Positions 32,784 to 41,770 of a stretch of DNA of 64,000 bases are shown here, piece after piece. Each line of letters starts with the position of its first letter. Position 1 is the stretch's first letter. Position numbers and translations under genes: made by a program. Source of the DNA: Mycobacterium sp. 050128 (lineage in GTDB: Bacteria; Actinomycetota; Actinomycetes; Mycobacteriales; Mycobacteriaceae); the NCBI RefSeq assembly GCF_036409155.1, contig NZ_JAZGLW010000002.1:696347-760346 (forward strand), written 5' to 3'. The notes below the pieces were generated by a model. The model had not been told where the DNA came from and did no database searches. It worked only from the letters and a program-made list of their open reading frames with translations.

Positions 32784-33773
32784 TCACAACAACTCATTGG
32801 TCACGGCGTCGCTGCCGTGTCGAAGGTACCAAGCGGCGGTGCGCTTCAGGCCTTCGTCCAGGCCGACGGCGGGCTGATAGCCAAGGCCGCGCATCTTCCG
32901 AATATCGGGGCACCGGCGCGGGGTCCCACCCTCGGCCTCCTCGGTGGGACGAATCTCCACCTCGATCCCCACCGCCGCCGCCACCCGACCGGCCAGGTCC
33001 CGAATCGACACCTCTTCGTCGTTGCCGATGTGGAAAACCTCGCGGTGGCCGCCGTTCTGGTACATCGTGAGCACGCCGTCGACGATGTCGTCGACATAAC
33101 AGAACGCTCGCGTCTGGGTGCCGTCGCCCTGGATTTCAAACGGCGCCGGCCCGCTCGGTGTCGCGTCCCGCGCCGCCCTGGCCCGGGCGATGAATTGCGG
33201 TATCACGTGTTTGTAACCCATGTCGGGGCCGTACACGTTGTGCGGGCGAAACACCTGAACCTTGCGGTAATGGTCTTGCGCGTAGTCGAATGCGATCAAC
33301 TCGCTGACGATCTTGGATCCGCCGTACGAATACCTGGGATTCAGGCTGTCCGGCAGCATCAGCGGAATCGTCTCCGGTGTGGGCACTACCGAGGGCGTCT
33401 GATACACCTCCGCGCTGGAGGCCACCACCAGATCCGGCACGCCGGCGCTGCGCCCGGCATTGACCACTGCCAACGCACCGCGTAATCCCACGTCCAACAC
33501 CAACTCTGGGCGTTTGTAGAAGTTTTCGGTGCCATTGATCGCCGCGAGATGCATGACGACCTCGGCGCCGGCGAACGCCCGCTCGAGCGCCTCCTGGTCG
33601 CGGACGTCGCAGGTGAAAAGCTCGATATCGTCGGCTACTTCGGCCAGCCGCCCGGCCTCGCCGCGCACCATCGTGTCGATCACGGCAACGTCCCAGCCGT
33701 CGCGCACCAGACGTCTGACCAAGTAGGCGCCGATGAACCCGCCGCCGCCGGTCACCACCACGCGAGTGCTCAT
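32784..33773 (-). CDS. NAD-dependent nucleotide-sugar epimerase/dehydratase (extended SDR)
   Basis: A 329-residue extended SDR with NAD loop TGGGGFIGAY (8-17), the DVRD adenine-ribose motif (56-59), SSAEVYQT (119-126) and catalytic Tyr150-x3-Lys154 (YGGSK). A C-terminal NIGNDEE/SIRDLA block is typical of UDP-glucuronate decarboxylases, 4-epimerases and dTDP-glucose 4,6-dehydratases. It lacks the TGxTGQDG signature of Gmd, so it is unlikely to be the missing GDP-mannose dehydratase. The start overlaps the dehydrogenase stop (ATGA) and epiA begins 7 bases after its stop, so it probably acts on the dehydrogenase product, for example as a UDP-uronate epimerase or decarboxylase. That last step is inference from gene order. 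Confidence 0.8.
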   Translation of the reverse strand: MSTRVVVTGGGGFIGAYLVRRLVRDGWDVAVIDTMVRGEAGRLAEVADDIELFTCDVRDQEALERAFAGAEVVMHLAAINGTENFYKRPELVLDVGLRGALAVVNAGRSAGVPDLVVASSAEVYQTPSVVPTPETIPLMLPDSLNPRYSYGGSKIVSELIAFDYAQDHYRKVQVFRPHNVYGPDMGYKHVIPQFIARARAARDATPSGPAPFEIQGDGTQTRAFCYVDDIVDGVLTMYQNGGHREVFHIGNDEEVSIRDLAGRVAAAVGIEVEIRPTEEAEGGTPRRCPDIRKMRGLGYQPAVGLDEGLKRTAAWYLRHGSDAVTNELL

Positions 33774-35110
33774 GAAAGCTCCGCCCTGCTGTTGCCGACC
33801 GCGAAGTACGAGTTGCCCAGCTCGGACGTTGGCAAGTGGCTGAAATGATTCCAGTAGTCGAACACGAAGCCGTCTGGCGCGATGAACTCGCTGATGGTGC
33901 GCGGCGAAATTCGGCCGAGCTCAGGATGATTGTTGGCGATAATCACCACCGACGCACCGCTCACCGCATCGCCGAGCCGATCGAATGCCTGCTCGTCGGG
34001 GAAGGTCGTCCCCAAGTGCCCGGTCGCGATGACCGGGTCGAATAGCCGGATTTCGGCGTCGGGATGGGCCTTCTTCAGTTGGTCCAACACTTTGATGGAC
34101 ATCGATCCGCGAAGATCGTCGGTGGCCGGGATACCCTTAAAAGCCATGCCTAACAAGGCTATTCGTAAAGGCGAGGGCAGGTTGCGCCTGGCGACTTCGT
34201 CGCTGATGAATTTGACGGTCTCCGCCGGCTGTCGCTCGTTGACGAGCCGGCCCGCGATGGTGATCTCCAGTTCGATTCCGCGAGTGCGAGCGCTCTGCAG
34301 CAGGATGTGCGGGTCCTTCTCCAGGCACGGACCACCCACTAGGCCAGGCAGCGGCACACTCGTCCGCTTGTAACCCAGCTTCCCCGAGGAGATCACCTCG
34401 TGCGCGTTGACCCCGAACGCATCGCACAATCGCGCCACCTCGTTGGCGAACGCGAAATGCACGTCGCGATAAGTGTTGTCGACGAGCTTGATGATCTCGG
34501 CGGCCTCCGGGCTGGACACCGCGACGATGGAGTTGGTCAGCCGCCGGAAGACCGCCGCGGCACGGTCGCTGACAGCGGGGTCATCCGCGCCCACAATCTG
34601 CGGCAACTCGCGCAGTTCTTGCAGCGCTTGGCCTTCGAGTGTTCGCTCGGGGCACATCGCGATGTCGAAGCGCTTGCCGGACTCGGCGAGGATGGGCGAG
34701 ACCACATCCCGGGTGGTCCCGACTTTGACCGTGGAACGCAGGATCACCAGCGCGCCGTCGCTCATGTTCGCGGTGACCTCGCGGCTGGCCGCCTCGATCA
34801 TGTCGGTGCGCACGAGTCCCTCGCTGGACAGCGGCGTGCCGACCGTGATGATGTATGTGTCGCACACCGCATCTGGACTGAGTTGCCCGACGGCCACCAG
34901 GCTTCCCGAGCCGACCACCCGCGACAGCGCTTCGGGCAATCCGGTTTCGGAGAAGTGTGGGAGACCGGCGTTGGTCTGTTCAACGACCTCGGACCGCTTC
35001 TCAACGCCGATCACCTTGTTGCCGGCCTCGGCCAGCACGGTCGCGAGCGTCAGCCCGACGTAGCCAAGACCGATGACGCCTACGTCGTAGTGCGAAACTG
35101 GCAGACCCAT
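33770..35110 (-). CDS. UDP-glucose/GDP-mannose dehydrogenase family protein (uronate-forming)
   Basis: A 446-residue NAD-dependent nucleotide-sugar dehydrogenase. N-terminal VIGLGYVGLTLA (12-23), the central LVDNTYRDVHFAFANE (209-224), the catalytic Cys262 in GGPCLEKDPHIL and the C-terminal MAFKGIPATDDLRGS block are intact, so it should oxidise C6 of a UDP- or GDP-sugar in two steps to a uronic acid. The ATG at 35110 has a strong ribosome site (GGGAGG, 5 bases upstream); an upstream in-frame start at 35137 lacks one. First gene of the leftward set dehydrogenase-SDR-EpiA-FkbM-GT2. Some MAC serovar GPLs carry methylated glucuronic acid, which this gene could supply, but the CPERTLEGQAL region also resembles ManNAc-type dehydrogenases, so the substrate is open. 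Confidence 0.85.
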   Translation of the reverse strand: MGLPVSHYDVGVIGLGYVGLTLATVLAEAGNKVIGVEKRSEVVEQTNAGLPHFSETGLPEALSRVVGSGSLVAVGQLSPDAVCDTYIITVGTPLSSEGLVRTDMIEAASREVTANMSDGALVILRSTVKVGTTRDVVSPILAESGKRFDIAMCPERTLEGQALQELRELPQIVGADDPAVSDRAAAVFRRLTNSIVAVSSPEAAEIIKLVDNTYRDVHFAFANEVARLCDAFGVNAHEVISSGKLGYKRTSVPLPGLVGGPCLEKDPHILLQSARTRGIELEITIAGRLVNERQPAETVKFISDEVARRNLPSPLRIALLGMAFKGIPATDDLRGSMSIKVLDQLKKAHPDAEIRLFDPVIATGHLGTTFPDEQAFDRLGDAVSGASVVIIANNHPELGRISPRTISEFIAPDGFVFDYWNHFSHLPTSELGNSYFAVGNSRAELS

Positions 35111-35331
35111 GTTCCCTCCCGACAGTCGATGTGCCAATCATTGCCGAACCGGCCGGATCTGCGGCGCGAAATGCTCTCCAAGCACGGCTTCGACATGCGG
35201 TAAACATCTCCTTCGTCCTTGCCCTGCAACGCGCCGCACCCGGTAGTGTGCCACCCAATGGGTCTGGGCTGCCCGGCGGCAGTTGAAGTCCCTGCTTTGC
35301 TTCGTTTCGCGCAGAACCGAGGAGAATGCAG

Positions 35332-36825
35332 ATGAATCAATCCGCCACTTTGCTACGCAATCCGGTCACGTCGATCCGTGCGGGATACACGGCCATCACC
35401 AGCCAATCCCCGCGCACCCTCGTGCTCGGCACCATCTTGCTGGCATCAGCGGTTTCAGGGTTCACCGGTTTCGTTCTCACGCAATACTTCGCGATCGACG
35501 CCATTTCGTCGCTACTCGCCTTCCCGTACGCGGATTGCTATCTCGACTGGGGCACCAACATCGGTCGCCACTGCTTTAGTGACTACGCATATGAAGTGAT
35601 GTTCGGCATGCGCGCCAACCCATGGCAACCATTCGAGATCATTCTGCAGCCGGACATCCATCAGATGGCCGTGAACAACTACCCGGCGGCCGGAACGCTT
35701 CCACCACTCATTTTCGGGTGGGTGGGCAAATTGGTGGGTGCGCCGGTCATTGGGATCCTGGGTTACCTGCTCGCGTTGGCAATCGCGGTCCTTTCGCCCG
35801 CCGTCTGGGCGGCTCGGGGCGCTCGTGGTCTCGAGCGGATCGTGGTTTTCGTGGCCTGCGGCGCCGCGGCCGTCCCGGTGTGGTCGGTGATCGATAGGGC
35901 CAACTCGGTCGGCTTCCTGGCCCCGGTCGGCCTGGTGTTTCTGATTGCGCTGGTTCGGCAACGGTGGGGACTCGTGGCGGCCATGGTGGTGCTCGCCGCC
36001 CTGTTGAAGCCACAATTCGTTGTCCTGGCCATCGTGCTGTTCGCGGTCCGCCAATGGCGGTGGGGCGGCATCGCGATCGGCAGCGCCGTGGTGTTGAACG
36101 CGGCCGCATATCTGTTCTGGCCGCAGGACTTTCCGCACACCATCATGCAATCGGCGGCCAGCACCCTTGGTTACGCAAGCGGCAGCGTCGGCGTCGTCGC
36201 GACCTCAAACGTGTCGTTTGGCAGGTCACTCCTCTTGGCGCCGGACATTCTGATGTTCATGCAGACAGGCGGCAAAATGCCCGACGGCTATCTGGCGGCC
36301 CCGCGAGCGCTGATCGGGTACGTCGTCCTCGTCATCGTCATCGTCGCCATACTGGCTCTTGGGCGGCGCATCCCGCCCGTCATCGCGGGGATCGTGCTGC
36401 TGGTTACGGCGTCCCTGTTCCCCATCGTGGCCATGAGCTACTACTACGTGTTCGCATTACCGATCGCGGCGCTGCTGGTGCGGGATCCGAACGGGCCGCC
36501 GGGCACCGGGATCCTCGACCGGCTCGCAACCGTCGCCGGCCAACATCGCAGCGTCGGCATTTGGCTGAGCCTGTCCACGGCGCTCACCCTCGCGACGATC
36601 GCCCTGCCGAGTCCGCCGATGCAGGTGCTGTTGTACCGCAAAGACGGCCCGCCGATCTCGGAGCTGACGGTGATCACCACGGCGACGCTGGTGCCGATGC
36701 TGTGGCTCGTCACGATCGCCATCGTCATCGTCACGTATGCGCGCAGACCGGCTACCAACGAACCGTCACAGGAGACAAGCGCGACAGTGGAGTCGCCCGA
36801 GCCTGCGGCCACGACCACGTCCTAA
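35332..36825 (+). CDS. Polytopic GT87-like (DUF2029) polyprenyl-phosphate-sugar glycosyltransferase
   Basis: A 497-residue integral membrane protein with about ten helices. The first extracytoplasmic loop (DCYLDWGTNIGRHCFSDY) carries acidic residues. The NNYPAAGTLPPLIFGW segment and the LLKPQFVVLAIVLFAVRQW segment match the GT87/PimE type of GT-C enzymes, which take sugars from polyprenyl-phosphate carriers on the outer face of the membrane. A Pro/Thr/Ser/Glu-rich cytoplasmic tail ends the protein. The ATG at 35332 sits seven bases after GAGGAG; the ATG at 35326 is too close to that site. It is divergent from the dehydrogenase operon and ends 17 bases from the convergent GtrA gene. A role in adding a GPL sugar after export is inferred. 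Confidence 0.78.
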   Translation: MNQSATLLRNPVTSIRAGYTAITSQSPRTLVLGTILLASAVSGFTGFVLTQYFAIDAISSLLAFPYADCYLDWGTNIGRHCFSDYAYEVMFGMRANPWQPFEIILQPDIHQMAVNNYPAAGTLPPLIFGWVGKLVGAPVIGILGYLLALAIAVLSPAVWAARGARGLERIVVFVACGAAAVPVWSVIDRANSVGFLAPVGLVFLIALVRQRWGLVAAMVVLAALLKPQFVVLAIVLFAVRQWRWGGIAIGSAVVLNAAAYLFWPQDFPHTIMQSAASTLGYASGSVGVVATSNVSFGRSLLLAPDILMFMQTGGKMPDGYLAAPRALIGYVVLVIVIVAILALGRRIPPVIAGIVLLVTASLFPIVAMSYYYVFALPIAALLVRDPNGPPGTGILDRLATVAGQHRSVGIWLSLSTALTLATIALPSPPMQVLLYRKDGPPISELTVITTATLVPMLWLVTIAIVIVTYARRPATNEPSQETSATVESPEPAATTTS

Positions 36826-36842
36826 GCCACGGCGCACCCGCT

Positions 36843-37346
36843 CTAGGTGGTGTGCGAAGTCTCATCTCCGGTGGTCTGCGCGTCAGCGGCACCGCGCCGG
36901 AAAGAAAAGAAGCGGTGGCCAACATAGTTCAGCAGCAGGATGGGCACAAAGACTATCGCCTGCGCTACGACGCGCTGCACGCCCAACTCGACCAGCACAG
37001 TCAGGGCGACGGCGTTGAGGCCAAACGTGGTGAGGTAGACGGTCTCGAAGCGCGCAAGGTCACGCAGCACGTGGCCCCGGACACGGAACACCAGCCGGCG
37101 GTGCATCACGAAGGCGAACAGCACGCTCAGGATGTGCGAAATGCTGACGGTCACCAGCGCCCCGGCTACCGCGCCGAACTGTCGATCGATGAGGTGGCCC
37201 ACGGTCACCGAGCAGGCGACGAAGAGGCCGAACCCGACGACGGTGTTGATGCCTCCTACCAACAGGAACGCCATGCGCTGGTCTCGGACGAGCCGGATCA
37301 GTGGCCCCGGGGGCGCCGATTCGGGCGGGAGGTCGAATTCAGTCAT
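36843..37346 (-). CDS. GtrA-family small membrane protein
   Basis: A 167-residue protein with four helices in the GtrA pattern: MAFLLVGGINTVVGFGLF opens helix 1, SHILSVLFAFVMHRRLVF ends helix 2, then two more helices and the terminal NYVGHRFFSFR motif. GtrA proteins are thought to flip polyprenyl-phosphate-linked sugars across the membrane for outside glycosylation. I start at the ATG at 37346. A TTG at 37409 overlaps the stop of the upstream methyltransferase (TTGA) and would add 21 polar residues, so translational coupling from there is possible. It lies next to the GT87-like enzyme and in the same block as a GtrB-like transferase. Confidence 0.85.
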   Translation of the reverse strand: MTEFDLPPESAPPGPLIRLVRDQRMAFLLVGGINTVVGFGLFVACSVTVGHLIDRQFGAVAGALVTVSISHILSVLFAFVMHRRLVFRVRGHVLRDLARFETVYLTTFGLNAVALTVLVELGVQRVVAQAIVFVPILLLNYVGHRFFSFRRGAADAQTTGDETSHTT

Positions 37347-37405
37347 TCGAGGCGATCTGCTCCGGGTCACCGCAGGCCTGTCTGAGTGCCATATACCGGC
37401 CGCAC

Positions 37406-38287
37406 TCAACCGGGGACGCGACCCGCGAAGACGGTCTCGGCGCCCAGGCCATCGTCGGACCCTGCGTAGACCTCAGGTTCGAATCCCGCCTCACGCACGA
37501 AATCGACTATGTCGCGGCCGAATTCGGTGAATGTCAACATGTCGACGCCCACCGGGATGTACCGGTAAGCGCCGCTGCCCCTCCCGTGGTAAAGGGCCGG
37601 CAGCAGATGCTCGATCTCACCGTCGTCGCCAATCCGCGCGCGCGTTTCCGTCGCCGCGCGCGTCCACACGATCGGCACCGTGAAGATGTGACGGCCTCCC
37701 GGCCGCAGTACCCGCCGCGTCTCGGCCAGCGCGACCCGGAAGTCCGGGACATGCTCCAACGTGTCGGACGACAGGACGATGTCGAAGGAGGCGTCGGGGT
37801 AGGTAAGCCGACAGATGTCTTCATTACGGCTACCGTCGACGACCTCGCCCAGGCCGTCTGGCCCCCGGTAGTCGGAGAACATGAGCCGCGGCAGTCGCCG
37901 GAGCAGTCCGTGCAGCGAATCGGGCGGGCCGATCGTGTTTATTTCTGCGACATCGAGTTTGCGGAACGCGGGGTCCTCGACCAGTTCGCGGAACGACATA
38001 CATCCGGGGGCACCGTAGAGAGCGACGAGGACCTCGGCGATCCGCCTCACTCTCAGGTTGCTGCAGCAGGACCGGCAGAACATGCTCTCGCGCCGGGTGT
38101 ATGCGCGGGACACATCGGCATCGGCCCAGAAGGTATGCAACTCATCGGGGAGGGTCCAGGAATTGAAGGCGAACGTCGTGTCGGCGCCGCATGAGACGCA
38201 GCGGCCCGCTTCGTCGGTCCGGCGATCGCGCAGCGGGCGCACGTTGAGGAGCACGGGCGTCCCGAACCGGGCTTTGACTTTCGCCAC
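37406..38287 (-). CDS. Class I SAM methyltransferase with N-terminal Cys-cluster
   Basis: About 293 residues. The N-terminal part has paired Cys residues (CVSCGA and CRSCC) resembling a small zinc ribbon. The C-terminal half is a Methyltransf_11-type domain with SSDTLEHVPDFRVALAETRR and VLRPGGRHIFTVP (motifs II-III); the usual motif I glycine-rich loop is weak. The GTG at 38287 (MAKVKARFG once initiated) follows GAAGTGAG; a GTG at 38332 would add 15 residues that look non-conserved and read through an inverted repeat. It is upstream of the GtrA gene on the same strand and the two frames touch. It may modify the sugar handled by the GtrA/GT87 pair; the target is unknown. Confidence 0.7.
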   Translation of the reverse strand: MAKVKARFGTPVLLNVRPLRDRRTDEAGRCVSCGADTTFAFNSWTLPDELHTFWADADVSRAYTRRESMFCRSCCSNLRVRRIAEVLVALYGAPGCMSFRELVEDPAFRKLDVAEINTIGPPDSLHGLLRRLPRLMFSDYRGPDGLGEVVDGSRNEDICRLTYPDASFDIVLSSDTLEHVPDFRVALAETRRVLRPGGRHIFTVPIVWTRAATETRARIGDDGEIEHLLPALYHGRGSGAYRYIPVGVDMLTFTEFGRDIVDFVREAGFEPEVYAGSDDGLGAETVFAGRVPG

Positions 38288-38567
38288 CAGGCTCACTTCG
38301 CCGAAGCCCCCATCGGCGCAGCCTGGGGGCACCCAGATAGCGCCTCGGTCGGGCTCATAGTCGATTCCGCGATCTCATATGCGGACACAGCGTTGAAAGC
38401 TATCACGCAAACCGTGGCCGTAGCGCAGAACATATTGGATCTACGAGGACTCGCAGCTGGCCATCGTCACACCGGACCGTGTTATACGGTGGGTTCGCGC
38501 TTGGGGGCGCGTCCCTCCCCCGTAACCCCGCCGAATTCCGCCCAGCCGAGCAGTAGGAGGCAGCGTT

Positions 38568-39431
38568 GTGACGCCATTGGTTTCGGTCGTCGTGCCCGTG
38601 TACAACAACGTCGCGTACGTGGATGCGACCGTCGAGTCGATTTTGGCGCAGACTCTGCCCGACTTCGAACTAGTGATTTCGGACAATGCGTCCACCGACG
38701 GCACCTGGGAGGCACTGCAGCGTCACACCGCCGACCCGCGGGTCCGATTGACCAGGCTGCCCTCCACCGTTTCGGCAAACGAGAACTTCAATCACGTCAC
38801 CAAGCTCGCCACGGGCGAGTTCGTCAAATTGGTGTGCGCCGATGATCTGCTCTATCCCGATAATCTCGAGGTGCTGGTCACGGAATTGAAAGCGGACCCG
38901 TCGGCGGTCCTGGCTGTCAGTTCCCGAGACGTCATCGACGCCAGCGGAAAGACTGTGCTGCGCAACCACGGGTTGGCCGGACTGCGCGGCCGCGTCCCCG
39001 GTACCGAGGCGGTTCGGCGCAGCGTGCTCACCGGCACAAATATTTTCGGCGAGCCACCCTCCGCCTTGTTCAGGCGCTCTGCCCTGATGGAAATCGGCGG
39101 GTGGGACTCGCGTTTTCCCTACCTCATGGATTTCGTGACTTACAGCGCGCTGCTACTGCGGGACAACGCCAATCTCGTAGCGGTACCCCGACCATTATGG
39201 GCATTCCGCATGAGCGGTTCTCAGGTGAGCGTCGGAACGCAGATACAGGCCCAGGCCAGCCAGGTCGTGGATTTCTTCCACGCGTTGGCTGCCGAGCACC
39301 CCGGGCTGCTTGGCCGCCGCGACCTGCTGATCGGCACCACGCGAGCCCGAATCAACGCCCTGGCCCGGCACGCGATGTACCGCTGGCTTGGCCGGCGGAT
39401 GCGCCCCGCCGCCACCGATGACGGCGCATAG
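38568..39431 (+). CDS. Glycosyltransferase family 2
   Basis: A 287-residue GT-A transferase: VSVVVPVYNNVAYVD (5-19), VISDNASTDGTWEAL, the ADD metal site (VCADDLLYPDN) and a C-terminal MSGSQVS segment common to rhamnosyl/fucosyl-type GT2 enzymes. GTG start at 38568 with GGAGG ten bases upstream. It stands alone on the plus strand, divergent from the methyltransferase at 37406-38287, with 235 bases between them that should hold both promoters. Candidate for adding an outer GPL sugar; donor unknown. Confidence 0.85.
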   Translation: MTPLVSVVVPVYNNVAYVDATVESILAQTLPDFELVISDNASTDGTWEALQRHTADPRVRLTRLPSTVSANENFNHVTKLATGEFVKLVCADDLLYPDNLEVLVTELKADPSAVLAVSSRDVIDASGKTVLRNHGLAGLRGRVPGTEAVRRSVLTGTNIFGEPPSALFRRSALMEIGGWDSRFPYLMDFVTYSALLLRDNANLVAVPRPLWAFRMSGSQVSVGTQIQAQASQVVDFFHALAAEHPGLLGRRDLLIGTTRARINALARHAMYRWLGRRMRPAATDDGA

Positions 39432-39842
39432 CGCGACGCGCGCAATCCGTAGAAAGCCGCAGTCGAGAGGCGGCACCGCGGGGGAGCCAATTCGACCGAG
39501 ATGGGCCGGTCCCGGTATCTGCGTTGCGCGCGAACTTGTTGTGGCAGCTTGGAATTGATCAGAGCCAGGTTGCGGCGGACGGTCGGCCGGACAGCAACCT
39601 CGAGCGTTGGCACCAGCCGCGAGGGCGGGTGGTCCTCAAACATTCGATGGCAAACACCAGACTCTTTGCCGCTTGGTAGTCGGTTGGCCCGATAATCAGC
39701 CCGTGGCTCTTCGAAGCGGTCATACTACGTTGGCGTGCGAGATCTTGATAAGGAGCTTCGGTGAAGGAGACGTGAATATCGACACGTGCGTCATTTTTGC
39801 CCGGCAGACCCGGCCTCCTACCCGATCCACGCCGGGGTTGCC
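39432..39842. other. 411-base intergenic stretch
   Basis: No convincing gene, RNA or hairpin is seen. Short open frames here are Arg-rich and lack any motif. The part nearest 39842 must contain the promoter for the downstream reductase/methyltransferase pair. Its spacing and slightly lower G+C suggest a junction between sugar-gene cassettes. Confidence 0.5.
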
Positions 39843-40676
39843 ATGACTATCACCTTGACCGGGGCAACCGGCTTCGTCGGAAGACAGATTCTGCATCACC
39901 TCCTGGAGCGCGGCTGCCCGGTGCGGGTGATCGTTCGCGATCCGTCTCGCATGCAAGGCATCTCGTCAGGCGGGCGGCTGGAGATCGTGCAAACTCCCGA
40001 CTTGTTCGCGGAACCAACCGGCAGGCTGGAAGAGTTGCTCGAAGGTTCGGAGACCTTGGTGCATGCGGCGTGGTACGCGAAGCCAGGCGAATATCTCACG
40101 TCGCCACTGAACCTCGATTGCCTCACCGGCACACTCAATCTTGCCCGCGCCTTCACCGCGGTCAACGGCAAGCGTTTCGTCGGTGTCGGAACCTGCGCGG
40201 AGTACGACACTTCAGCAGGCCTGATGACGACCGATACCCCGTTGGCGCCGAATACCCTGTATGCGGCGTGCAAGGCCGCTGTCTTTCAAGTACTCGGGTG
40301 TCTTCTCGATACGGAGGGCATGACGTTCGCGTGGTGTCGGATCTTTTACCTGTATGGGGAAGGTGAAGACGAGCGCAGGCTGATTCCCTACATCCGGAAG
40401 CAAATTGCGGCGGGCCAAGAAGTGCTCCTCACGCGCGGGGAGCAGGTCCGCGATTTCCTCGACGTAAAGGAAGCCGCCCAGATGATCACTGACGTCGCGC
40501 TGGGGCAACAGCGAGGCGCGGTGAATATTTGCTCGGGCGAAGAGACGACCGTTCGGCAACTCGCCGAACGCATTGCCGACGAATATGGTCGGCGGGAATT
40601 GTTGCGTTTTGGGGCACGGCCAGAAAACGCATTTGACCCACCGCGAATCGTCGGTGCGCGGAAGGACATAGGGTGA
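39843..40676 (+). CDS. Extended SDR, probable nucleotide-sugar 4-ketoreductase/epimerase
   Basis: A 277-residue NAD(P)-dependent SDR. Loop TGATGFVGRQI is near residue 5, VGTCAEYD carries the catalytic Thr in place of Ser, the LYAACKAAVF segment gives the Tyr-x3-Lys pair, and GEQVRDFLDVKEAA is the substrate-side motif. The VGTCAEYD pattern resembles CDP-abequose/paratose synthase-like and 6-deoxy-4-keto-hexose reductases, so it is a good candidate for the last, ketone-reducing step of the CDP-sugar pathway nearby. The ATG at 39843 follows CGGGG; an upstream frame to 39786 adds 19 unrelated residues. The stop overlaps the next gene (GTGA), tying it to that methyltransferase-like protein. Confidence 0.78.
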   Translation: MTITLTGATGFVGRQILHHLLERGCPVRVIVRDPSRMQGISSGGRLEIVQTPDLFAEPTGRLEELLEGSETLVHAAWYAKPGEYLTSPLNLDCLTGTLNLARAFTAVNGKRFVGVGTCAEYDTSAGLMTTDTPLAPNTLYAACKAAVFQVLGCLLDTEGMTFAWCRIFYLYGEGEDERRLIPYIRKQIAAGQEVLLTRGEQVRDFLDVKEAAQMITDVALGQQRGAVNICSGEETTVRQLAERIADEYGRRELLRFGARPENAFDPPRIVGARKDIG

Positions 40677-41731
40677 CTCAGATTACACAGCTTTACGAAC
40701 AGTCCGATTTTCCCATCTTTCAGAATCGGATGTACAACTCCGTCCAGGAGGCACGCGACTGTCCCCGCGGCGACATTCGCCTGGTTCAGAACGGCATCAG
40801 CGGACTCATCTACAACGACGCCTTCCAGCCGGACTTGATGAACTACGACGCGGCATACCAAAACGAGCAGGCGCACAGTCAGCTGTTCCAAAGTCATCTT
40901 GAGCAAGTTGCCGCCATCGTCGAGCAGAACTTGGGCACCGATCAGCTGGTCGAGGTCGGTTGCGGCAAAGCGCATTTCCTTGAGTTGCTGCTGTCACGCG
41001 GTTGCTCTATCACCGGCTTCGATCCCACCTATGAGGGTGACAATCCCGATGTCCAGCGACACTATTTCGGCGAGGGCGTGACGGTGTCGGCCAAAGGAAT
41101 CGTCCTGCGTCACGTGCTGGAACATGTGCAGGACCCCTTCAGCTTTCTCGAAGGCTTGCGCGACGCCAACGGGGGAGGGCTAATTTACATCGAGGTGCCG
41201 TGCTTCGAGTGGATTCTTGACGCCAACGCCTGGTTCGACATCTTTTACGAGCATGTGAACTACTTCCGGCTCGGGGATTTTTCGAGAATGTTCGGCAAGG
41301 TGCAAGACAGCGGGCACCTGTTTGGTGGCCAATATATCTATGTGGTCGCTGACCTCGGAAGCCTGCGGCCACCTGTTGCCGGCCCGGCCGATCGGGTGGA
41401 CTTCCCGCAAGATTTTCTGGCCATGGCGAACCTCGCACCATCCGGCGGAGCAGGCGGGCTCAGTGCCGTATGGGGCGCGGCATCGAAAGGCGTCATCTAT
41501 TCGCTGTTGCGGGAACGCTGCGGCAATCCGGTCGATGTTCTTATCGATATCAACCCCGATAAGTGCAACAAATTCGTGCCGGCCACTGGTCTACGCGTGA
41601 TGTCCCCGGACGAGGGGATGGCGAAGCTCGCTCCCGGTGCAGACATCTATGTGATGAACTCCAATTACTTGGAGGAGATCCGCATGATGACAAAGGATCA
41701 ATTCACGCTGATTAGCATTGAGCGCCAATAA
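40673..41731 (+). CDS. C-methyltransferase-like protein without zinc domain
   Basis: A 352-residue protein with SAM motif LVEVGCGKAHFLEL (about 91-104), VLRHVLEHVQDP (motif II region), FYEHVNYF (equivalent to the YHEHF of sugar C-methyltransferases) and a C-terminal Rossmann domain like Methyltransf_14 (GAASKGVIYSLL, then VDVLIDINPDKCNKFVPATG). It resembles the NovU/TylCIII group but lacks the N-terminal Cys4 zinc-binding part present in the gene at 41771-42994. GTG start overlaps the reductase stop. It faces the CDP operon end-on with 39 bases between. It may methylate a sugar or bind a keto-sugar for the reductase; C-methylation is not certain. Its G+C looks lower than that of its neighbours. 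Confidence 0.72.
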   Translation: MTQITQLYEQSDFPIFQNRMYNSVQEARDCPRGDIRLVQNGISGLIYNDAFQPDLMNYDAAYQNEQAHSQLFQSHLEQVAAIVEQNLGTDQLVEVGCGKAHFLELLLSRGCSITGFDPTYEGDNPDVQRHYFGEGVTVSAKGIVLRHVLEHVQDPFSFLEGLRDANGGGLIYIEVPCFEWILDANAWFDIFYEHVNYFRLGDFSRMFGKVQDSGHLFGGQYIYVVADLGSLRPPVAGPADRVDFPQDFLAMANLAPSGGAGGLSAVWGAASKGVIYSLLRERCGNPVDVLIDINPDKCNKFVPATGLRVMSPDEGMAKLAPGADIYVMNSNYLEEIRMMTKDQFTLISIERQ

Positions 41732-41770
41732 ATTTCACCCGCGGTCGCTCTGATCGCTCCCTGCCGGGCT

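Noticed and set aside
32784-33773. Calling this SDR the missing GDP-mannose 4,6-dehydratase
   Set aside because: It lacks the TGxTGQDG loop and the length of Gmd; its motifs fit UDP-sugar epimerases/decarboxylases better.
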